64,000 bases of DNA from the NCBI RefSeq assembly GCF_016888165.1, contig NZ_JACSWC010000415.1, positions 1 through 64,000 of the forward strand, written 5' to 3'. The stretch comes from Halomicronema sp. CCY15110 (GTDB lineage Bacteria > Cyanobacteriota > Cyanobacteriia > Phormidesmidales > Phormidesmidaceae). Under the pieces are notes generated by a model. It had not been told where the DNA came from. It saw only the letters and a program-made list of their open reading frames with translations, and searched no databases. The position numbers and the translations under genes are program-made. Below are positions 47,923 through 55,029 of the stretch, one piece after another (positions within the stretch are counted from its first letter, which is position 1; every line of letters begins with the position of its first letter).

Positions 47923-49206
47923 ATGGTGGAATTGCTGGCCGCTATTAATCATCCGTTCAGATCGGAAACCTGTATTGAGCGTCTTCGGGTGATGATGTCA
48001 GGTACTGCTCTAGAACTAACCGACCCTCTGAGAGGGATTTTCCAAGACACTGCCAAATGTCTCAAAGGCACTGAGCGCCTTCAATTTATGGCGCAAGTCG
48101 TCCAAGCCTTAGGCCCAGGTGGTCAAGCGTAAGCGGAACGGGAATTGGGATGGAACCGAGGCACGATTCGCAAAGGTTGGCAGGAACTGGCCCACAGTCC
48201 CATCCGTGATGCCTTTGAGCAAACGGGGACGGAAACCGACCGAGGCCCGTTTACCGCAGTTGCTGGATGACATCCGGGCCATTGCGGAACCGCAAACTCA
48301 GGCCGACCCGTCCTTAACCAGTCAGCGACTCTATACCCGTCTCAGTGCCGCCGCCGTGCGCCGTCAACTGATCGCTCAAAACGGCTACCAGGATGCTGAG
48401 TTACCCACGGAGGAAGTGATCCGGCAACGGTTGAATCAGTTAGGTTATCGTCTCCAGCGCGTGGCTAAAACCAAACCTCAGAAAGTGATTGCCGAAACCG
48501 AGGCGATTTTTGCGGCAGTCAATCGAGTCAATCAGGCCCCCGATGAGGATGAACACACCTTGCGGCTCTCGATAGATGCTAAAGCGACGGTCAAAATCGG
48601 CGATTATGACCGAGGGGGGAAAAATCGCGTGCTCATCCCCGCGACTGACCATGATTTCCAGCCCACTGACACACTGACCCCCTTCGGCATTTTTCTGCCG
48701 ACGACGCATGAGCTTTGGCTCAGCTTCGTGAGATCCAAACTGACCGCCGATGCCATCGTGGATTGCTTGGAAAATTGGTGCAACAGGTCAAAGCGCGATT
48801 GCCCCACATCCGTCGGTGGGTGATGAATGCTGACAATGGTCCTGAAAATCACTCCCGACGCACCCAATTGATGGCGCGATTAGTGGCGCTGGCTCAACGA
48901 GAGCAACTCACCATTCAATTGGTCTACTATCCGCCCTATCACAGCAAATATAATCCTGTGGAGCGCACCTTTGGTTGGCTCGAACAGCATTGGCGCGGCA
49001 GCCTCTTGGACTCAGTCGAAACCGTTATCGGCTTTGCTGAATCGCTGACTTTTAAAGGGCATCATCCCACCGTTAATCTGGTTGCACAGACTTATCATAA
49101 CGGCGTCAAACTCACCCAAAAGGCCATGAGGCAACTCGAACAGAAACTGCGCCGATTGCCAGATTTAGAAAAGTGGTTTGTCGAAATCCCTCCGATGCCT
49201 GTCTAG
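47923..49206 (+). pseudogene. ISAzo13-type transposase, disrupted
   Basis: A DDE transposase of the ISAzo13 kind broken into pieces. Frame one starts at the ATG at 47923 and meets a TAA at 48130-48132 followed by in-frame AERELGWNRGTIRKG. A frameshift near 48210 leads into the frame with RGRKPTEARLPQLL up to LSIDAKATVKIG and DHDFQPTDTLTPFGIFLP. A second shift near 48770-48780 leads to NADNGPENHSRRTQLMARL, YYPPYHSKYNPVER and the C-terminus at 49206. At least three lesions make it inactive without trans help. Weakly matching ends are near 47814 and 49240, but no clean terminal repeats were found. It lies between the peptidase and WGR genes. Confidence 0.88.
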
Positions 49207-49250
49207 CGAGTGGATGTCTTTTTTCTTGGCGCACTCTAATCTTGCGTGGC

Positions 49251-51344
49251 TTAATCGCACACATGATAAAACTCGACTTCACTAAAATTGCGATCGCTGA
49301 GTTGCTCATCGGGAATGAAAAAGAGAAAAGATTCGTCAGAGTCTGGATAGCCCAACTCCAGTAGCAGTCTGCCATTCGTAGACGCGGCGATTTCATCAGT
49401 GTCGGCATGAAGGTCCACATATCCACCCAGTTTATTGCCTCGAATGCGGGTTTCGCTGTCATGCAGGTAATCCCACAGCCATTCGTCAAAGGTTCTACAC
49501 AGTTGTTTAAGTTCTTCAGGACGACTAAACTCTTCGCCGTACCGTGACTCCCAAAACAAATCTCGACTCGGAGAGAAGGCAATTGGATAAACTTCAGGAT
49601 AAAACTCCCGGATCGTCGTTTCGCTTTCAATAAAGCTGAAATCTGTCATTAAGTCACTGGGATTGGTCGATATCTCTGGAAAATAGAGAACCCGATATTT
49701 GCCAGGGGTTGCGCTTGCATCAGCGGGTTCAAACCCCAGATAAAATTGTAAAATGCCCGCTTGAGGAAAATCAAACCCAGCAATCGGTGGAACTTCAGCA
49801 CAGTTAATTTGCATCACTAGAGGCATCGCTTTACCCGTCCCTGGATCAATGGGATACTCTGCAGTCTTAGGGAAATAAGGGTTGCCGCCAATCTTACTCC
49901 GCCATACCGTCAGCGGGTCGCCAGGGCCTCTGTCGTAATAGTCCATGTTGCCAACTTTTTCTCCAACCTGAATTTGGACATAAGGCACTAAATTTTGTTG
50001 GAGGAACGATCGCAACGGCTCAAACTGAGATGGCAAATCCACCAAAAACGGCGGCATATCGGTTGTTGCTTGGGGTACTGGTGGGCGTTGGTCCGGAGGG
50101 GGCACTGGAGTAACGACCGCTGGACTTGAACGAGAAATCTGTTTTTCAACCGTTGGTGCTCCTAATACTCTGAACTGTTGCAGGTGTAAGCCAGTGGTGT
50201 CGTAGTTTAGGTGCAACGTATCCGGTGGGCCAGATGGTTCGAGAGGGTAGGAGAACGGTTGATTATTCAAATAAAAAACGATGTCTCTCGCTGGGGTTAG
50301 CACCAGAACATAGTGAAAGATTTGACCTGACGCAATTGCACTAGGAAGTTCGAGCCGTTCTTCCCGCTTTACGCTCCCGACAGCAGACCATTGCATCATT
50401 TGTCTTTGATTAGGTTGAAAGTCAAACCCATAGATGTAAACTGTCTCTCGACCCTGGTTTGCCGATAACCGAATGGTAAAACCGCCACACGCCAGATCGT
50501 GAAAGGTGCCAACCATCTGAATACATGTGAGCGATCGCGGTAAAGGGATGCTGTAGTTGCAATACTGCAACTCGCGGAAACTAAACCCTAGCTGATGCTT
50601 GACGGCAGGAAGAAGGTTTCGCGCAACGCGAGGCGGATAGAGCGGAGACTGATTCAAAAGCTCAATGCTGGGGACAGGAATGGTTGGATCAATCGCTGGC
50701 AGTGGCGGCGCAGCGACTGGTGGACTGGTTGGCTCCTGACTCAGGCTGATTTCACTGTCCGTTGGAGATTCGGAAGCAGGGCGATCGCGGCTGGGTTCCT
50801 GCCATTGTCCTTTGTGATACTCCTCCCACCTGGCGTCGGTTCCATCGCGATCCCATCGGACGAGCATGGCTACTGCCGTCAGTCGAACCTTCACCCGGCG
50901 GGACTGGTCGTACAGCTCAACGTACTCTTCGGTTCGGGTCGTCTCCCGAAACCGCCACGACTGGCTCTGGCGACGAGTCTCCTCGTTCACCTCTTCCCAG
51001 CCACCCTGCCCATCCGCAGCGAACCACGCGCTTCCGTAAACCCAGTAGTGCCGTGGATCGGTAAGCAACTGCTCTGACGAGATTGGGCGATCGTCTCCCG
51101 ATGAAACTTGCACATAGCCTTTTCTCAACTTTTCATTGATTTTCTTTGTTGCTTCGGCTTGCGCTTTTTCAGTCGTTTCATAAGCCGTGCTGGACAACTG
51201 TCCTGACGTGCCAATCCGACCGTAGCGGATCGTCACCTCTGCCTGAGCTACAGTCACTTCATAGAATTTGTGAGATTGGCCGTCTGACAACTCTAAATAA
51301 ACCGTTTCTGAATGGGGGCGATTACTACTGGCATCAATACTCAT
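49251..51344 (-). CDS. WGR domain / DUF1963 (YwqG-like) protein
   Basis: A 697-aa multidomain protein. Residues about 1-85 are a WGR domain (HKFYEVTVAQAEVTIRYGRIGTSGQ), the module named for its Trp-Gly-Arg motif in PARPs and MolR-like proteins. About 90-170 is a WEEY-type region. Around 235-395 lies a beta-rich segment with a lectin/laminin-G feel (YIYGFDFQPNQ, VFYLNNQPF). The C-terminal third (about 430-697) is a DUF1963/YwqG domain (WRSKIGGNPYFP, LVMQINCAEVPP, AGILQFYLG). No enzyme motif. The end lies 45 bp beyond the transposase remnant. ATG at 51344. Confidence 0.8.
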   Translation of the reverse strand: MSIDASSNRPHSETVYLELSDGQSHKFYEVTVAQAEVTIRYGRIGTSGQLSSTAYETTEKAQAEATKKINEKLRKGYVQVSSGDDRPISSEQLLTDPRHYWVYGSAWFAADGQGGWEEVNEETRRQSQSWRFRETTRTEEYVELYDQSRRVKVRLTAVAMLVRWDRDGTDARWEEYHKGQWQEPSRDRPASESPTDSEISLSQEPTSPPVAAPPLPAIDPTIPVPSIELLNQSPLYPPRVARNLLPAVKHQLGFSFRELQYCNYSIPLPRSLTCIQMVGTFHDLACGGFTIRLSANQGRETVYIYGFDFQPNQRQMMQWSAVGSVKREERLELPSAIASGQIFHYVLVLTPARDIVFYLNNQPFSYPLEPSGPPDTLHLNYDTTGLHLQQFRVLGAPTVEKQISRSSPAVVTPVPPPDQRPPVPQATTDMPPFLVDLPSQFEPLRSFLQQNLVPYVQIQVGEKVGNMDYYDRGPGDPLTVWRSKIGGNPYFPKTAEYPIDPGTGKAMPLVMQINCAEVPPIAGFDFPQAGILQFYLGFEPADASATPGKYRVLYFPEISTNPSDLMTDFSFIESETTIREFYPEVYPIAFSPSRDLFWESRYGEEFSRPEELKQLCRTFDEWLWDYLHDSETRIRGNKLGGYVDLHADTDEIAASTNGRLLLELGYPDSDESFLFFIPDEQLSDRNFSEVEFYHVCD

Positions 51345-51473
51345 AGAATCCTATACCTCAGAAACTATTTCTGCCCCAAGCTAACTTATGCCTAAATTGC
51401 GTGCAAGTGTCTGTTTCCTTTACTGGTTTTCAGTTTCCAAATAGCTCCTTTCTGCCACCCTTATAAAAGAGAA

Positions 51474-51559
51474 AGCTAACGTTCCGGTTGAGCGGATGCT
51501 TAGATTTTCGCATCCTTGCCGAGATGTCCTTTCCGTCCGCTCCAGCCGGGTTGTTATGC
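51474..51559 (+). other. attC-like recombination site 1
   Basis: An 86-bp imperfect palindrome opening with AGCTAAC and closing with GTTATGC (51553-51559). Inner arms GAGCGGA (51490-51496) and TCCGCTC (51536-51542) pair perfectly, and CCGG/CCGG pairs between. The AAC...GTT ends with two paired boxes and a variable centre have the R''-L''-L'-R' architecture of integron attC sites. It is related to the site at 52908-52994 at both ends but not in the centre. Confidence 0.65.
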
Positions 51560-51579
51560 GGCGTTTAGTCACGCAAGGT

Positions 51580-52389
51580 CTACTTATTGCTTCCAAACAT
51601 CATATGTGCAACCAGCGATCGCCACAATGAGTCAGGAAGAATTTTGTGCATGAGCAAAAAGGCTTCTCCATGTGGAGAATATCGCAATCTCTGTGAGCGA
51701 TCGTTTGCAGCCTTATAAATGGTTCTAGCAACTCCTTCAGGACCAGGCAGCGAATCATTTAATCCTTCACTGAACTGCTTCACGCGCTCAACTAAATTGG
51801 CATAGTTTGAGTGATTTGTCCAAGCTGAACCATGATTGATGAAGTTAGTTCTAATTCCACCTGGCTCAATAATCTTGACTTGAATATTGAAACGACGCAA
51901 TTCATAACGCAAAGCCTCAGAAAGACCTTCTACAGCCCATTTAGTCGCATGGTAAGAGGACGCAAGCGGAAAAGCGAGGCGACCCCCAATAGAGGCCACA
52001 TTGATAATTGAACCTTTCCCTTGTCGGCGCATAACTGGGAGAACTTTTTGAATCGTAGATACCAAGCCAAAGACATTGGTTTTAAATTGGCGCTCTAATT
52101 GCTCAGACGTCACGCCTTCAAGCGGTCCCATAAGTGCATATCCTGCATTATTGACAAGTGCATCAATTCGCCCAAACTGCACGAGCGTCTCATGAACTGC
52201 AATCTCAATCGTCTCAGAAGATGTGACATCCAAACGTGGACAAATCACCTTCTCTGCTTTCGTCCAATCTCCTGCATTCATGGGCGATCTCATCGTGGCT
52301 GACACATTCCAGCCCTTCTGAAGGAAATACTTTCCGGTTGCCTCGCCAATGCCACTTGAAGCGCCTGTAATCAAAACAGTTTTACTCAT
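51580..52389 (-). CDS. short-chain dehydrogenase/reductase
   Basis: A 269-aa classical SDR. The cofactor motif TGASSGIG lies at 8-15, NNAG at 80-83, and the catalytic Ser133, Tyr146 and Lys150 (YHATK). ARMS-like ATMRS after the second strand suggests NADP(H). The substrate is unknown. It is transcribed away from a merR gene, and the shared 100-bp gap contains a MerR-type promoter driving this gene. It lies between two attC-like sites and is AT-richer than the chromosome around it, so it is a candidate mobile-cassette gene. Confidence 0.92.
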   Translation of the reverse strand: MSKTVLITGASSGIGEATGKYFLQKGWNVSATMRSPMNAGDWTKAEKVICPRLDVTSSETIEIAVHETLVQFGRIDALVNNAGYALMGPLEGVTSEQLERQFKTNVFGLVSTIQKVLPVMRRQGKGSIINVASIGGRLAFPLASSYHATKWAVEGLSEALRYELRRFNIQVKIIEPGGIRTNFINHGSAWTNHSNYANLVERVKQFSEGLNDSLPGPEGVARTIYKAANDRSQRLRYSPHGEAFLLMHKILPDSLWRSLVAHMMFGSNK

Positions 52390-52443
52390 TTTTGGATATC
52401 CCTACCAGAAGTCTAAGTGCTGATATCCAGCAGCGTAAACTAT

Positions 52444-52473
52444 GGAGTATACTCCACAGTCAAGTGGAGTATA
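52444..52473. promoter_or_regulatory. MerR-type operator/promoter between SDR and merR genes
   Basis: GGAGTATACTCC (52444-52455) is a 12-bp palindrome, and TATACTCCAC (52448-52457) with GTGGAGTATA (52464-52473) form a second dyad with a 6-nt gap. On the minus strand a TTGACT -35 box (52463-52458) is followed by GTGGAGTATACTCCATAG, the long-spacer layout of ZntR/MerR-activated promoters, reading towards the SDR gene. Confidence 0.75.
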
Positions 52474-52491
52474 AAAGCTCATGGATACCCT

Positions 52492-52875
52492 ATGCTGATC
52501 GGTGAACTGTCTAAGAAAACAGGGCTATCAAAAGACACAATTCGTTTTTACGAGAAAATGGGACTAATTGCTGCAAGCGATCGACGTGCAGGAACAAGAC
52601 TTTATAAGGAATATAACTCAGAAACAGTGGAACGACTCCTGATGATTGTTCAAGGCAAAGGACTAGGATTTACACTTAATGAAATTAAACAATTGCTTAA
52701 TGAATGGGGAAGTGATGCAATCTCGAAGCGAGGTCAAATCAAAATTGTTGAGCGCAAGATTGAAGAAATTGTCGAAAAAACACGGCAGCTAGACGTGATC
52801 AAAACTTATCTTGTTGCCAAGCTGGGAAAACTGAACGAAGAAGTTTTGTCTGAATCCTCAAACCTAACAGATTAG
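52492..52875 (+). CDS. MerR-family transcriptional regulator
   Basis: A 127-aa protein from the ATG at 52492, chosen because it gives the MerR N-terminus MLIGELSKKTGLSKDTIRFYEKMGLI; a 25-codon extension is open but crosses the operator. It has a winged helix-turn-helix with the second wing around RLYKEYN, then a long dimerisation helix (about 75-115). There is no effector domain and no conserved cysteines, so it is not a metal sensor by sequence. It probably binds the dyads at 52444-52473 and activates the divergent SDR gene. It lies in the attC-like cassette. Confidence 0.92.
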   Translation: MLIGELSKKTGLSKDTIRFYEKMGLIAASDRRAGTRLYKEYNSETVERLLMIVQGKGLGFTLNEIKQLLNEWGSDAISKRGQIKIVERKIEEIVEKTRQLDVIKTYLVAKLGKLNEEVLSESSNLTD

Positions 52876-52907
52876 CTTCAAACTATAGCCTCACCGGTAG
52901 TCTAGTC

Positions 52908-52994
52908 GCATAACGTTCTCCTTCAGCGGCGGTTAGAAACTTTTGCGTCACCACCAGTGATTTCCGACCGTCCGTTGCAAGGGGTTTGTTATGC
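52908..52994 (+). other. attC-like recombination site 2
   Basis: An 87-bp imperfect palindrome opening GCATAAC (52908-52914) and closing with its exact complement GTTATGC (52988-52994). The inner arms CTTCAGCGGCGG and CCGTCCGTTGCAAG pair with one extra base, typical of attC. It shares TAACGTTC, AGCGG, CCGTCCG and GTTATGCGG with the site at 51474-51559. Confidence 0.7.
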
Positions 52995-53003
52995 GGTGAT
53001 CGC

Positions 53004-53678
53004 TTAACGACTAATTCTCAACATTTGATTCCCGTCCTTTTGAAACTCGTAAGCAACAGATTGAACTTGTGCTCTGTAACCCTTATTTGATAAATCTTTC
53101 AAAATTAATTCAAGGTACAAGGATGGCTCACCATCAAGTTTGAGTAAGGGGAAAATCCGAACCTCTGGGGCGATTCTCAGAAGTTCATGAATCGAAGTAA
53201 CATGAAAATCAAGCGATAACTGTTCTGAATACAAGAAGAGTAAATGAGAGCATACGCATAATTCAAATTGGTCATCAACAAACTCTAGGCTTGGCAAAGA
53301 CTGATATAAATACCGTCTTGCATTTTTCCCGGATTCATAGTCTAATAAAAATTTCTCCATTGCGTTGAGACGCGCCTTGCCAAGCTCATCAGCATCTTGG
53401 AAGTTCTTCCATATATAGTTTTTAGAATTTTGCTTCACCTGCGAAATGACTGGCTCGTAAGTAGCTCGAACACGCTGCTCAATTTGTTCAGCAGAAAATT
53501 GATAAACCGGATCGATAGACACAACAGAGTGTCCTAGCTCAGTCATTTCAGCATTGAAGCTAGCTGGGCCATCGCCGCATCCAAGAATTTTCGCGTTTAA
53601 ATCTGTTTCTGATAGACTAAACATCGACTTGTATTCTTCTAATGTTCTGCCCCAAGGGACTACTTCTTCAAGTTTCAT
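53004..53678 (-). CDS. putative SAM-dependent methyltransferase
   Basis: A 224-aa protein with a methyltransferase-like N-terminal half: VVPWGRTLEEYKSMFSLSE followed by ILGCGDGPASFNAEM (about 31-45), a motif I, and SIDPVYQF as the acidic loop. The rest is divergent, with a helical insertion (about 70-120), so activity is uncertain. The family is common in cyanobacteria but uncharacterised. It begins just after attC-like site 2, but is encoded on the opposite strand to that expected for a forward cassette gene. The AT-rich composition matches the SDR/merR cassette. Confidence 0.72.
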   Translation of the reverse strand: MKLEEVVPWGRTLEEYKSMFSLSETDLNAKILGCGDGPASFNAEMTELGHSVVSIDPVYQFSAEQIEQRVRATYEPVISQVKQNSKNYIWKNFQDADELGKARLNAMEKFLLDYESGKNARRYLYQSLPSLEFVDDQFELCVCSHLLFLYSEQLSLDFHVTSIHELLRIAPEVRIFPLLKLDGEPSLYLELILKDLSNKGYRAQVQSVAYEFQKDGNQMLRISR

Positions 53679-53840
53679 TTACAAGTAACCTCAATACATT
53701 TCCTTTGACAAAAAACAAGCTGCATAAATATTTATTGGACTGACGCATTCCACATCACTCCCCTGCTGGGGTGATTAGGTAGACGAGCTCAGTATAATCA
53801 GCCCTTCTAGTTTTAAGTTCAGTCGATTGAAGCGCTGTCT

Positions 53841-54932
53841 TTACCGCAACCGTTGCTTCAGCCAAAAGTTGAGCAGGGGCAAGGCAATGCGATAACTAAA
53901 TTGGGGGCCGTAGATCAGTCCTTTTTGTTCCAGGCTGTTGAGGGCACCTTGCAAGCCGCCGCCCCGAGAGAGCTGGTGCTTTTTGATGTAGGCACTGGCT
54001 TGGGGGCTGTCGGTGGGATCAAGGGCCAGACTTTCGAGCACGCGGGCCTGGGTAGGGGGCAGCAGCAGCAGCAGCACTTCAAAGGTGCCGCTCATGTCTT
54101 GGATGAGAGAGAGCATACTGCTGTGGACTTGATGGGCCTGGATCAGGCCGGTGGGGGGTTGGGGGGCGATCGCGGCGCAATCTAGCCAGATGCGCTGGGC
54201 CAGCGTAATCGCATCTTTCAGATGTCCCTGCACGTAACTCAAGTACAGTTCCAACGCCTGACTCTCAGAATCAAACTTCAGCCCTGCTGTCCCCATGCTC
54301 TCGGTAATCCAGGGGTGCAGTTCATCGTCGGCGAGGGGAGACAAGGCAATCACCGGCAGCTGACTGGCGAGCATCCAGGGGTCGGCCACGGTGGCAATTA
54401 GGGCATAGCTGACCCGATTTTGCTGCTGAATTTCTTGCCGCAGGTAGGTTTCCCACTTGCCGCGCCGATCCCATGAGCGGATGTGGGGGAAATTGTGAAA
54501 CACGATTACGACCTGACAGTTCAGCCACTCGGCTAAGGATTGCGGCAAGGTCAGGAGGCCTGCGAATAAGGGCCATTCTTTACCCGGATTCGGCGGCCAC
54601 ACCAGTCGCGCTTGGGCGGCCAGGGTTTGGTCGAGGGTCAGGGGTTGGTTGAGACTCCATTGTTGAATCTGGGCGAGTTCGTCAGGCTCGGCAAAGGTCT
54701 GGGTGAGGGCATCGGCCAGAAACCGCAGAAACTGTCCGGCGTTACGACATCGCAGAAAGTCAATTTCGAGGCAGCGACAGCCGACCTGCTTGGCGGCCTC
54801 TCGGATGAGCGATCGCCGCCCAATGCCAGGGACTCCCGTCACCACAAAATCACTGTCCTGTTGTAACAGGCTGGAAACGATGTCGAGTTCGGCTTCACGG
54901 CAGGGGAGCGATCGCGGCACAAAAGGAGGCAT
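53841..54932 (-). CDS. AAA/Orc1-like ATPase with degenerate Walker motifs
   Basis: A 363-aa protein with the layout of STAND/Orc1-Cdc6-type ATPases: an N-terminal P-loop domain, an alpha-helical lid, and a C-terminal winged-helix-like part (about 290-363, LTPTQARVLESLA type). The P-loop reads GVPGIGRRS at 33-41, lacking the essential Lys and the following Ser/Thr. The Walker B region reads VVIVFHNFP, with His in place of the Asp. It is therefore probably a pseudo-ATPase that binds nucleotide weakly or not at all. It diverges from the Ca2+-ATPase gene across 80-100 bp. Its biological role is unknown. Confidence 0.75.
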   Translation of the reverse strand: MPPFVPRSLPCREAELDIVSSLLQQDSDFVVTGVPGIGRRSLIREAAKQVGCRCLEIDFLRCRNAGQFLRFLADALTQTFAEPDELAQIQQWSLNQPLTLDQTLAAQARLVWPPNPGKEWPLFAGLLTLPQSLAEWLNCQVVIVFHNFPHIRSWDRRGKWETYLRQEIQQQNRVSYALIATVADPWMLASQLPVIALSPLADDELHPWITESMGTAGLKFDSESQALELYLSYVQGHLKDAITLAQRIWLDCAAIAPQPPTGLIQAHQVHSSMLSLIQDMSGTFEVLLLLLPPTQARVLESLALDPTDSPQASAYIKKHQLSRGGGLQGALNSLEQKGLIYGPQFSYRIALPLLNFWLKQRLR

Positions 54933-55029
54933 AGGAATTATTTTGCGGCCAGCACTATTTTTTAGTGCTACTATGATTGTCTAAGTACTCTTTGATCGTA
55001 ACACTCTATTTTTGAGGTATACCATCGTC

